Source: Colwellia sp. 39_35_sub15_T18 (GTDB lineage: Bacteria; Pseudomonadota; Gammaproteobacteria; Enterobacterales; Alteromonadaceae). Taken from it: DNA of 64,000 nt. A program made the translations under genes and the position numbers. The notes beneath the pieces are model-generated. The model was given only the letters and a program-made list of their open reading frames with translations, ran no database searches and was not told the origin of the DNA. Positions 37,288 to 45,453 of the stretch are shown one piece after another. The DNA is taken from contig MAAE01000037.1 in NCBI GenBank assembly GCA_002162675.1, forward strand, positions 1 through 64,000. The letters are read 5' to 3'. The first letter of the stretch is position 1. Every line of letters starts with the position of its first letter.

Positions 37288-37370
37288 ATTCACCACCGAG
37301 TGCGCCAAAGTGTACGCACTTCACAGAGAATAATAACCCTTTGTGGAGTATCACGACTCAGTGATGAAAG
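37288..37370. repeat. Intergenic palindromic repeat, copy 2
   Basis: Starts ATTCACCACCGAG, contains CACAGAGAATAATAACCC and ends CGACTCAGTGATGAA. It is the most diverged of the long copies. It lies between the MMPL gene and the LolA-like gene, that is, inside an apparent operon. Confidence 0.7.
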
Positions 37371-37382
37371 TTATATTTCTGC

Positions 37383-39668
37383 TTACGCCTTGTCTTTGTC
37401 AATCAACATCAACAGCGGCGGTAAAAAGATAAAATCAACAACAAGGGCGATAAAAATAGTCATTGCGGTTAGCAAGCCCATTTCAGCATTCATACTAAAA
37501 GATGACTGCGCCAGTACGCTAAAACCTGCCACTAAAACAAATGTTGTTATCCATAATGCTCGGCCGACATTGTCAAAGGCGTAATGTACTGCCGCTTTTG
37601 TATCCGCACCTTTTTCTCGTCTAGCATATAAATATTTACTTAAAAAGTGCACTGTATCATCAACGACAATACCTAAAGTCATACCAATAACAACCGATAA
37701 TCCTAAGCCTACTTGGCCGCTATACAAGCCCCATATACCAAAAGCTATACCTGCAGGAACAAGGTTAGGCAATAAACTCACTAAACCAAAACGGACACTT
37801 TTTAATGCAATGCCTAATAGAATTGAAATCAGCACTAGCGCTAATGTGGTGCCTATTAACATACTGGTGATATTACGTTGACCAATATGAGCAAACATTA
37901 AAGTAGGGCTAGCAAAATCAACTTCATACTGCGGCGCATGCTCAGTAAACCATGCTCTCATTGCTGTTTCAGCATTAATTAATTGATTGCTCGTTATGTT
38001 TTTAAAAGTAGCGACGATTCTTGAAGATGACTTATCAACATCAAGCTGGTTGTTTAAGTCTAAACCATACGGTAAAGACATTTCATACAGTAATAAATAT
38101 TGCGCTGATAACTCTTGACTATCAGGCAGTTTATACCAAGCAGGATCATCACTATGCATATTTTTATTCAAGCGTTTTAAGGTATCGGTAATGGTACTAA
38201 CATGATCCGTTTCGGGTCTTTGACGTAGCCAGTCACTAAAATCAGATACCGTCTGTAAATATTGCGGAGCGTTTATACCACTGGGAACACCTGTTTTCAC
38301 CGATATTTCCACAGACATCATACCTGACAGGTTATCTTGCATGAAATCAGTAGCAGTACGATACGGAACACTCTTATCAAAATATTTAACAAAATCATCA
38401 TTCAATTCATTGTTAGGAATAAATGATGCTGAAATAAGTATAAAAACACTGGTAAGCAATAACAATATTTTACGTTTGCTGATAACAAAATCGGCAAGCT
38501 TGGCCATGATATCTTTCTTGTTATCTTGCTGTTTCTTAACTCGAATAGGCAGAATACTTAACAATGCAGGGAAAAGAGTAATGGAAAACACAAAGGCGAG
38601 CATAACACCCATAGCCACTAAATTACCCAAGTCTCTAAATGGTGGTGAATCAGAAAAATTCATACTCAAAAAGCCAACGGCGGTGGTGATACTCGTTAAG
38701 AAGATGGGTTGAAAGTTAATTTTAATACTTTTAGCAATCGCCGTTTTTTTATCTGCTCCTTGACGCATTTCATAGAACATAGTGGTCAGAATGTGGATAC
38801 AATCAGCTACCGCTAACGTTAAAATCATCGTCGGCGCAGAAGATGACGGGCCTGTTAAATAAAAACCTAACCAGCCTGCAATTCCCATGGTGGTCACTAT
38901 ACTAACGATAATAATTATCACCGTTGCGATAGTGCCAGTAATGGTACGCAGTAGTAAGCCAATAGTGATGATAACGACTAAAAACATTAAAGGCACTAAG
39001 GTAGAACTATCATTGAGTGCTGATTCTGTAAATGAAGTATTCATCATGATCATCCCTGACAGAAAAACCTCTGTGCCGGGATATTGTGTTATAAATTTTT
39101 CTTTAATTTCTCTAACACTTTGTGCTACTTGCGGCGTTTCAGTTAATGGATCAATCCCTGGTAACTGAACGGTTACATTGACAACCGAAACATGACCAGT
39201 ATTAGATATTACCTTGTTTACAAGTAAAGGTTCAGCAATAGCAATTTGTTTTATTCGTTCAAGCGCTTCAGATGACAAGTTGTTGGTACTCATCACTAAG
39301 TCTTCAACGATCATATCGTCTTCTTCCGCATAGGTATATTGGAAGTTGGTAACCGAGTCAACACGGGTTGAAAAAGGGACTTGCCAGCTTGCTTTCGTTA
39401 ATGATTTCAAAGCCGCTAAATGCTCGCTAGTAAAAACATTACCATCTTTAGGTACAACAATAAGTGCGACACTATCAGTTTTGTTGTATATCTTTTGCAT
39501 GGATTCAAAAGCTGTTAATTGTGGATTTTCTTCACCAAAAAACACTCTGTAGTCATTTTTAAAAACTAGATTTTGCGCTCCCGCCCCAGCAAAGACCACT
39601 AGGGTAATGCAAGCAAGTATTACCCATATTGGATATTTGCTGACAAAGTTATTGAGTTTATCTCTCAT
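37383..39668 (-). CDS. RND/MMPL-family exporter
   Basis: A 761-residue membrane protein with the duplicated RND layout: helix 1, a large periplasmic domain (about 35-215), five to six helices, then the same again (helix near 397, periplasmic domain about 420-600, helices 610-755). Conserved segments LTLAVADCIHILTTMFYEMRQG and GMTLGIVVDDTVHFLSKYLYARR are the paired TM4 motifs with the proton-relay Asp residues typical of MMPL/predicted exporters. Substrates of this class are usually lipids or hydrophobic molecules. It is followed by a LolA-like protein and a beta-barrel, and preceded by a TetR operator and the tetR gene. Confidence 0.9.
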   Translation of the reverse strand: MRDKLNNFVSKYPIWVILACITLVVFAGAGAQNLVFKNDYRVFFGEENPQLTAFESMQKIYNKTDSVALIVVPKDGNVFTSEHLAALKSLTKASWQVPFSTRVDSVTNFQYTYAEEDDMIVEDLVMSTNNLSSEALERIKQIAIAEPLLVNKVISNTGHVSVVNVTVQLPGIDPLTETPQVAQSVREIKEKFITQYPGTEVFLSGMIMMNTSFTESALNDSSTLVPLMFLVVIITIGLLLRTITGTIATVIIIIVSIVTTMGIAGWLGFYLTGPSSSAPTMILTLAVADCIHILTTMFYEMRQGADKKTAIAKSIKINFQPIFLTSITTAVGFLSMNFSDSPPFRDLGNLVAMGVMLAFVFSITLFPALLSILPIRVKKQQDNKKDIMAKLADFVISKRKILLLLTSVFILISASFIPNNELNDDFVKYFDKSVPYRTATDFMQDNLSGMMSVEISVKTGVPSGINAPQYLQTVSDFSDWLRQRPETDHVSTITDTLKRLNKNMHSDDPAWYKLPDSQELSAQYLLLYEMSLPYGLDLNNQLDVDKSSSRIVATFKNITSNQLINAETAMRAWFTEHAPQYEVDFASPTLMFAHIGQRNITSMLIGTTLALVLISILLGIALKSVRFGLVSLLPNLVPAGIAFGIWGLYSGQVGLGLSVVIGMTLGIVVDDTVHFLSKYLYARREKGADTKAAVHYAFDNVGRALWITTFVLVAGFSVLAQSSFSMNAEMGLLTAMTIFIALVVDFIFLPPLLMLIDKDKA

Positions 39669-39697
39669 GCTTTATTCTCCGTTACTCTTTTTATTTA

Positions 39698-39710
39698 TGA
39701 CGAATCGTCA
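39698..39710. promoter_or_regulatory. TetR-type operator upstream of the MMPL operon
   Basis: TGACGAATCGTCA is a 13-bp palindrome (half-sites TGACG/CGTCA) lying 30 bases before the MMPL start codon. The same palindrome, varying only at the centre, occurs twice in front of the adjacent tetR gene. Confidence 0.7.
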
Positions 39711-39791
39711 TCTTATATTTTAAAAAATACGGTGAAAACACCGTACTATCTGTTTATTCTTAAGTTGTTTGGTTATAGGTATAAATAATAA

Positions 39792-40544
39792 TTAAAACTG
39801 AAGCTCCCTGCCTTTTTCTTTTATCAAAGCCAGCTCATCAGGAAAAACTTGTGCTAATGTTTTTCTCAGGGCAATGTTGTAGATTTTATCTTTGGTTAGA
39901 GGCTGCCATTGCAAACCATCAAATAATAAATTGTTTTGATTGAAAAGTTCTCGTTCGACCACCAAATCAGTGCGGCCGCTACACTGCTCAACCTCATCTG
40001 AAAGTAACGAAATTACTCCGTACGACATAGACCAGCTAGCAAAGCATAATTGTTGAATGGTCATGTGTTCTGGTAAAGTTAAATTTTCATTGTTAATGGC
40101 CTCTTCAATAATGCCATGAATAGCACCTAATAATTTCATTTCTAGCTGCTGTTGCTCTTCAATACGCTGCTCGCTGGACTTTCCTATAACATTAGGTGCT
40201 TTTGCACAAATAGCCGTTTGAAATAATTCAGGATATAAAATGGCGTATAATAGGTAAGAAAAGTTTAATAACAGCATGCGCTCACGAGGACAGCCCTCAG
40301 CTTCAAAAGCTCGCCAAAAAAAGCTCGATAATATGCCAATGGCTTGATTACTGATGGCTAATAATAAATCTTCTTTACCTAAAAAATGCTTATAAACGGT
40401 GCCTTTAGAAAATGGCACTCGCGCAACAACCTTATCCATGGTTAAATTTTCAATACCTAATTGAGCAATTAAACTAATAGCGGCATCAATAATTTGTTGC
40501 TCTCTAGCCTTTAAGGCCGTTTCATCTAATATTCTTGGGGTCAT
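39792..40544 (-). CDS. TetR-family transcriptional regulator
   Basis: A 250-residue regulator. The N-terminal helix-turn-helix (about 12-58: AREQQIIDAAISLIAQLG, NLTMDKVVARVPFSKGTVYKHFLGKEDLL) is canonical TetR. The larger C-terminal ligand domain ends in a Lys/Arg-rich tail. The gene lies upstream of, and in line with, the MMPL-LolA-barrel genes. Three copies of a TGACG-N3-CGTCA palindrome flank it: two before its own start and one before the MMPL gene. It probably represses itself and the exporter operon; the ligand is unknown. Confidence 0.92.
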   Translation of the reverse strand: MTPRILDETALKAREQQIIDAAISLIAQLGIENLTMDKVVARVPFSKGTVYKHFLGKEDLLLAISNQAIGILSSFFWRAFEAEGCPRERMLLLNFSYLLYAILYPELFQTAICAKAPNVIGKSSEQRIEEQQQLEMKLLGAIHGIIEEAINNENLTLPEHMTIQQLCFASWSMSYGVISLLSDEVEQCSGRTDLVVERELFNQNNLLFDGLQWQPLTKDKIYNIALRKTLAQVFPDELALIKEKGRELQF

Positions 40545-40588
40545 GAGTTAATTCAACAAGTGTTCAACAAGTAATCAGTAAGCTTAAG

Positions 40589-40615
40589 TGACGAAACGTC
40601 ACTGACGATTCGTCA
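40589..40615. promoter_or_regulatory. Tandem TetR-type operators upstream of the tetR gene
   Basis: Two 13-bp palindromes, TGACGAAACGTCA (40589-40601) and TGACGATTCGTCA (40603-40615), lie one base apart, 45-71 bases before the tetR ATG. They share half-sites with the operator at 39698-39710. A double site suggests binding of two dimers and autoregulation. Confidence 0.75.
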
Positions 40616-40814
40616 ATAATAAAGCATCGGTAAAAAAGATCAATACAAATGTAACTTTTTGTAGCAGAAATTTACTTTATATTGTTTTGTAAAGAAATTG
40701 AAGGAGAAATAAAAATAGATATTGGCAATAGGAAAGATTTGAAATGGATAGCGGCAACTATCCATTTGTGCGTTAATATTTAAACTATTTTCCTTATATA
40801 GCTAAAATAAGACC

Positions 40815-42383
40815 TTAGATTTTTACCGTTTTTTTATTGATGTCATACTCTCGTAATTTATTGGCAATAGCGGTATGGCTCAAACCAAGTTTCTTCGCTA
40901 ATTGTCTAGTGCTTGGGTACGCAGGATAAAGCTTTCGTAATAAATCGGCTTCAAAGCTCTTTACCGCCGCATCCAGTGTACCTTCAAATTCTTGCTCAAG
41001 ATAACCATGCTCTCGGGTGTAAGCGGGTAACTGCAAATGATCAACGTCTATTTCATCCCCTTCAAGCAAAGAAGCAGCTCTAGTGAGCACATTTTCTAAT
41101 TGTCTAACATTACCCGGCCAAGGATAGTGTTCAATAAAATCGCGACACTCAGCGGTAAGCTTTAAATTACTACGGCCAATGCGCTGGCCAGCATGAGTAA
41201 TAAAATATTCTGTTAATGGCAAAATATCATTACGTCTTTCTCTTAACGGTGGAATATTCAAACCAAAAACATTTAAACGATAATAAAGATCTTCTCTAAA
41301 TTCACCGATGGAGACTAGATTAAGGAGATCCTTGTTGGTAGAGCTAATAATACGCACATTGACGGTAATTTCTTGCTCTGAATTTACTCGTCTAAAGCTG
41401 CCATTTTGAATGACTCGAAGCAACTTACTTTGTAATTTTGTCGACATTTCACCGACTTCATCCAGAAAAACACTGCCGCCATCTGCTAGCTCAAAAATGC
41501 CACGTTTACTTGCTTCTTGCTCTTTTTCACCGACACCAAATAACTCAGACTCAGCAACATCGTCAGGTAATGCCGCACAATTTAAAGTCATAAAGGGCAA
41601 TTCAGCCCGTTCACTTGCCGCGTGGCAAGCGCGAGCCAGTAATTCTTTACCGGTACCCGTTTCGCCAATAATCAAAATAGAAGCATCAAGCTGAGACATA
41701 CGCTTAGCTTCTCTGATCACTTTTCGCATGGCACTGCTACTCGCTTGAATGCCAGAGAAGGTGTTTTCGTTCGGCTGCTTAAAAGCATTAATTTGTTGAC
41801 CCAAACGCGCTTCAGATTTTAAAATGAGTACCGCACCAGCTAAAATCTGCTTGCTACCTTCACCATTGAGGTTATTTTCGCCAGCAACATTTATCGGCAT
41901 AATATCAGCGACAAAATCCTCTCCTTGAAACTTCAAACGACGAGTTTGTGCCAGCACATCTTCACTTTCTAACCAGCGAGTAAAGTTGAAACCCTTCAAC
42001 CACTGACTAACATGCTGCCCTTTAATACTTGCTTCATCAGCACCGATAATATTGGCGGCGATATTATTTACAATGCGAATATTGCCTTTAACATCAATTG
42101 AAACAAAGGGATCAGGAAAGGTTTTGATCAAGGTTACCAATTCATTACGCTCTCGTTCTGATGGCATAAAAGGGGCAGTTCTAACATCGCCCACTCCTGC
42201 AATCAAACGTAGTTGTGGCATAAAAGTTTGCAAATCAGAAAATTCTAAATCAGGGATATTAATAAAAATTCGCCCTGCTTGTTTTAATTCTATGCCACGC
42301 ACATTAATACCGTGTTCAACAAAAATGCCTAAAACTTTTTGCCCCATACCAACGCGGTCATGACAGGTGATTTCCAAACGCAT
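40815..42383 (-). CDS. tyrR: TyrR/PhhR-family aromatic amino acid regulator
   Basis: About 522 residues. Domains in order: ACT (1-70, MRLEITCHDRVGMGQKVLGIF), PAS (about 75-180), AAA+ (about 205-430, Walker A GETGTGKE, Walker B region GGSVFLDEVGEM) and a C-terminal helix-turn-helix (TRQLAKKLGLSHTAIANKL). The GAFTGA loop that contacts sigma-54 is replaced by a GVGEKEQEA-type sequence, as in TyrR proteins that work with sigma-70. The frame opens at TTG 42404, but ATG 42383 with AAGGGC upstream starts exactly at the TyrR-like N-terminus. It lies after phhB, and a perfect TyrR box precedes it, so it is probably autoregulated and controls phhA/phhB. Confidence 0.93.
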   Translation of the reverse strand: MRLEITCHDRVGMGQKVLGIFVEHGINVRGIELKQAGRIFINIPDLEFSDLQTFMPQLRLIAGVGDVRTAPFMPSERERNELVTLIKTFPDPFVSIDVKGNIRIVNNIAANIIGADEASIKGQHVSQWLKGFNFTRWLESEDVLAQTRRLKFQGEDFVADIMPINVAGENNLNGEGSKQILAGAVLILKSEARLGQQINAFKQPNENTFSGIQASSSAMRKVIREAKRMSQLDASILIIGETGTGKELLARACHAASERAELPFMTLNCAALPDDVAESELFGVGEKEQEASKRGIFELADGGSVFLDEVGEMSTKLQSKLLRVIQNGSFRRVNSEQEITVNVRIISSTNKDLLNLVSIGEFREDLYYRLNVFGLNIPPLRERRNDILPLTEYFITHAGQRIGRSNLKLTAECRDFIEHYPWPGNVRQLENVLTRAASLLEGDEIDVDHLQLPAYTREHGYLEQEFEGTLDAAVKSFEADLLRKLYPAYPSTRQLAKKLGLSHTAIANKLREYDINKKTVKI

Positions 42384-42416
42384 GTAACAAGCCCTTTCGA
42401 TCAAAGAAAAAACTAT

Positions 42417-42434
42417 TGTAAACTATTTTTTACA
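42417..42434. promoter_or_regulatory. Perfect TyrR box upstream of tyrR
   Basis: TGTAAA-CTATTT-TTTACA matches the TyrR consensus TGTAAA-N6-TTTACA exactly, and the palindrome extends to ATTGTAAA...TTTACAAT. It lies 34 bases before the preferred tyrR start codon. Confidence 0.85.
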
Positions 42435-42524
42435 ATAAAAAAGCCTTAATACTTCAAAAAGTAGTTAAGGCTTTTGCTTTGTTTTGTTACAAGACATTTG
42501 CAATGTTATGCAATTTATCCTGAA

Positions 42525-42863
42525 TTACAGTAGTTCATCGGTTTTGGCAGCACAAATAAAGTCGTTTTTATGCAAGCCATGAACTGAATGCGTCCACCAC
42601 GTTACCGTTACTTTTCCCCATTCAAGTAAAATGGCAGGATGGTGAAATTCAGCTTCGGCTAATTCACTGACTTTATTGGCAAACGCCCAAGCAAGTTTAT
42701 AATTTTTAAACTTATATTCTCTTTCTAGCATCATGACGCTATCTCTAACCTGTGGCACCCAGTCTGGAATTTGCCCTAATAAGGTTTTCAATTCTTCATC
42801 ACTGACTTTAGGGGCATCGACATGACATGCTTGACACTGTTGTGTTGATAATTCTTTACTCAT
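42525..42863 (-). CDS. phhB: Pterin-4a-carbinolamine dehydratase
   Basis: A 112-residue PCD/DCoH enzyme that dehydrates the 4a-hydroxy-tetrahydropterin formed by phenylalanine hydroxylase, allowing pterin recycling. The active-site motif [18 protein letters not shown] with the His pair, then [14 protein letters not shown], is typical. The N-terminal CQACHVDAP segment is usual in the proteobacterial PhhB group. It is encoded after phhA and before tyrR in the same direction; a repeat element lies between phhA and phhB. Confidence 0.96.
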   Translation of the reverse strand: MSKELSTQQCQACHVDAPKVSDEELKTLLGQIPDWVPQVRDSVMMLEREYKFKNYKLAWAFANKVSELAEAEFHHPAILLEWGKVTVTWWTHSVHGLHKNDFICAAKTDELL

Positions 42864-42887
42864 TTTAATTCCTTAGTTTTTGGTATT

Positions 42888-43000
42888 TATTCAGCTTAAA
42901 AAGTATTACCACAGAGACGCACCACACCGAGAAAATAAAACCCTTGTGTAGGTTCGAAGAGCCCTCTGTGGAGCATAGCGGCTCGGTGGTGAATAGTTAC
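42888..43000. repeat. Intergenic palindromic repeat, copy 3
   Basis: A complete copy: TTATTCAGCTTAAAAAGTA, then TTACCACAGAG, AGAAAATAAAACCC, GGTTCGAAGAGCCC, CTGTGGAGCATAGCGG and CTCGGTGGTGAATAGTTAC. The outer ends (ACCACAGAG / CTCGGTGGT) are imperfect inverted repeats. It separates phhA from phhB. Confidence 0.8.
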
Positions 43001-43059
43001 TGTTTTTGTTTCTATTCGGCTACTAATATCCTAATCGTTTCGACATTGAGGATATTAGC

Positions 43060-43872
43060 TTAAGCCACTGCTTTCGGTGAAAACTTCGCTGCAAATAAGC
43101 CTAAAGCTTTGGCTTCTTCAATCAAAGCCATAATATCTTCAACTTCATATTCTCTAATACTATCCAAATCACTGACTTTATTTAGCATAAAATACACTGG
43201 CTGCATTATGTCGATACGATAAGGTGTTCTTAACACATCCATCACGTTTTCTTTATTAAGTAGCCTTCTTTCAACTTTTTTATCAGTGAGTGCATAATTG
43301 GTTTCACTGGGCGATGAAATGATGCCGCCGCCGTATATGCGCAAACCTTCTGGGGTATTAAGCAAACCGAATTCAACGGTAAACCAATATAAACGCGCCA
43401 AAAATACTCGTTGCTCTTTACTCGCTTTCAAGCCCATTTTGCCATAAGCCTGAGTATAGTTAGCAAATGAAGGATTAAGAAGTAATGGGCAGTGACCAAA
43501 AATTTCATGAAAAATATCAGGTTCTTGCAAATAATCTAATTCTTCTTCACTGCGAATAAAGGTGGCAACAGGGAATTTTTTTTCTGATAATAATTTAAAA
43601 AATTCACCAAAGCCGATCAGTGCTGGTACGGGATAACATTGCCAACCTGTTGTTGCACGTAACACTTTCGAAACATCTTCTAATTGTGGAATTTTATCTG
43701 TTGGCAACTGTAACTTTGCTAAGCCGTCAATGTATTCATCGCAGGCTTTATTTTTTATATGGGCTAACTGGCGAGTAATTAATAGTTGCCATATTTTATT
43801 TTCCTGAGCAGTCCAGGCAATATTGCCTTGCTCGTCAACATTTTTAGACACATACTTAGTGTGCTTTGCCAT
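43060..43872 (-). CDS. phhA: Phenylalanine-4-hydroxylase
   Basis: About 270 residues, an iron- and tetrahydropterin-dependent aromatic amino acid hydroxylase converting phenylalanine to tyrosine. Iron ligands lie in PDIFHEIFGHCPLL (two His) and the Glu of YWFTVEFGL. GFGEFFKLLSEKKFP and RTPYRIDIMQPVYF are also conserved. The frame begins at ATG 43908, but the first codons overlap the end of a repeat element. The ATG at 43872 is preceded by GAAGG at good spacing and gives the normal bacterial length. Tyrosine produced here can enter the maiA/fahA route. A near-consensus TyrR box lies about 330 bases upstream. Confidence 0.95.
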   Translation of the reverse strand: MAKHTKYVSKNVDEQGNIAWTAQENKIWQLLITRQLAHIKNKACDEYIDGLAKLQLPTDKIPQLEDVSKVLRATTGWQCYPVPALIGFGEFFKLLSEKKFPVATFIRSEEELDYLQEPDIFHEIFGHCPLLLNPSFANYTQAYGKMGLKASKEQRVFLARLYWFTVEFGLLNTPEGLRIYGGGIISSPSETNYALTDKKVERRLLNKENVMDVLRTPYRIDIMQPVYFMLNKVSDLDSIREYEVEDIMALIEEAKALGLFAAKFSPKAVA

Positions 43873-43906
43873 GGTAATAACCTTCTTTTTTGTCTTTGTT
43901 GCTTTC

Positions 43907-44083
43907 ATTCAGCTTAAAAATCATTACCACAGAGATCACCGAGGCAGATTATATGCTCCATGCGTAACCTAAGTGACCTACATATATGTAAGCCTTGCTG
44001 CGCATTACACAGAGAATAATAAATCCTCTGTGTCGGCTCGAAGCTCCCTTTGTGAAGCATCGCGGCTCGGTGGTGAACAATTA
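43907..44083. repeat. Intergenic palindromic repeat, copy 4 (long form)
   Basis: Starts TTCAGCTTAAAAATCATTACC with ACAGAG, has an insertion of about 60 bases (including TACATATATGTA), then ACACAGAGAATAATAAATCC, GGCTCGAAGCTCCC and CGCGGCTCGGTGGTGAACAATTA. It lies directly upstream of phhA, between the gene and its candidate TyrR box, and supplies the 5' end of the over-long phhA frame. Confidence 0.78.
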
Positions 44084-44202
44084 TGTGGTTTTATTAAAGA
44101 CACTATGGTGATATACACCTAGTAGTTACATTTATGATAAGACAAAAAATTAACCGAAGGGAAGCAAAACCAAGCGGACAAAAAATCAGCAGATTTTATT
44201 AT

Positions 44203-44220
44203 TGTAAAAAAATGATTACA
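44203..44220. promoter_or_regulatory. Candidate TyrR box upstream of phhA
   Basis: TGTAAA-AAAATG-ATTACA differs from the TGTAAA-N6-TTTACA consensus at one base. It lies about 330 bases before the phhA start, beyond repeat copy 4, and is a plausible activation site from which the repeat has pushed the gene away. The 438 bases between phhA and the ycjF-like gene otherwise hold only the repeat. Confidence 0.55.
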
Positions 44221-44310
44221 GGCTGTTTAGAGGATGATTAAAATCCCGCCTACAACGGAGGGAAAACGGGAATAGATTTTTTCTAGTAGCTTTTCTAATA
44301 GATAAGCTTA

Positions 44311-45453
44311 CTAAGCTTTTTTACTCGGCTTTTTACTAAGTAAGCTTTTGATAGTGGTGAGCATTTCTTTGCGAACATGACCAAGCTTAGGCTTATCGTC
44401 AAAAGGAATTGGCCGACATAACTGCATAGTTTTAATCCCTAAACGTGCGGTAAGCATACCGGCACCTAAACCTTGTGCTAATCTGCCAGACAGCTTCCCA
44501 AGTAGGTCTGCGCCTATCATGTCGGTGCCAAAGTCAGTAATCAGCTCACTTGCACCCGCATAAACCATATTGACAAAAACTTGTCGGATCAGCTTTATCC
44601 GGCTCCAATAACCCAGTTTTAAACCATATAAGCCAGCAACCTTATTAATCATACGTAAATTACGCCATAACATAATCAACATATCAATGAGTGCCACAGG
44701 GCTTAACGCTACTAGCACAACAGACTCTGTGGAAAACTTAGCCACTTCACGCATGGCCTTTTCATCCACTTTTGTTAATACCAAGCGAGAATACAACTGC
44801 AATAACTCATCTGAAGAGTGCTCACCCTTCAATGCTTCTTGCCAGTTTTTCTCCTGCTCAGCAACGAGATCGCAAGGTAAGTTATCAGTTATTTTTTGAC
44901 AAAACTCTGCAACATCTATGGTTTGACTAGCTTGCTCAGTACTTTGTCCGGGAATCGGCTCTGTTTGCTGTAACAGTTGTAGAGCCTGTTGTTTTAGTGT
45001 TTGACGACGTTTAAATTGTCGCAATGTTGACCACTCACTGAGTAGTGATGATGACGCTAACGCCAATAAACACGTTAATATTATGCCGTAAATACTGGTT
45101 AAGATAGGCGCTTGGCTAAAACCATTGATAAAAAAATCAACCGTTTCAACAGCAATAACCACGGCGAATAAAGTCAGCATAATACGCCATAACCAACGAG
45201 GTTTACGCTTACTTGCTATGCCTTCTTCAGGTAGCGAGGCTGCTTCTAAACCAATAGGCAGGTCATTGCCTTCGTCAATGGCTAAATAATCTTGGTTATC
45301 AAACAATATTTGTTTGCCATCTGCCGCCGCTTTACTGGGTGCATCAAATTGATTATTTGCTAATTCATTTTCAGCAAACAAAATTTGCTGTTGCTGTACG
45401 TCAGCATGTTTTTTCTCAGCCGGTGGTATTGCTGCTGTCTTTATATTTTTCAT
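44311..45453 (-). CDS. ycjF: YcjF-like inner-membrane protein (UPF0283/DUF697)
   Basis: A 380-residue protein with an acidic, Gln/Ala-rich cytoplasmic N-terminus (to about 80), two membrane helices (about 88-130) and a C-terminal DUF697-type domain (about 230-350, KFSTESVVLVALSPVALIDMLIMLWRNLRMI). It matches E. coli YcjF, which is always found with the GTPase-like YcjX and is part of the phage-shock regulon in enterobacteria. Its start overlaps the ycjX stop by four bases. The molecular role is unknown. Confidence 0.92.
   Translation of the reverse strand: MKNIKTAAIPPAEKKHADVQQQQILFAENELANNQFDAPSKAAADGKQILFDNQDYLAIDEGNDLPIGLEAASLPEEGIASKRKPRWLWRIMLTLFAVVIAVETVDFFINGFSQAPILTSIYGIILTCLLALASSSLLSEWSTLRQFKRRQTLKQQALQLLQQTEPIPGQSTEQASQTIDVAEFCQKITDNLPCDLVAEQEKNWQEALKGEHSSDELLQLYSRLVLTKVDEKAMREVAKFSTESVVLVALSPVALIDMLIMLWRNLRMINKVAGLYGLKLGYWSRIKLIRQVFVNMVYAGASELITDFGTDMIGADLLGKLSGRLAQGLGAGMLTARLGIKTMQLCRPIPFDDKPKLGHVRKEMLTTIKSLLSKKPSKKA

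Noticed and set aside
37264-37584. 106-codon plus-strand frame opposite the MMPL gene
   Set aside because: It runs through repeat copy 2 and antisense to a confident gene, with low-complexity composition.
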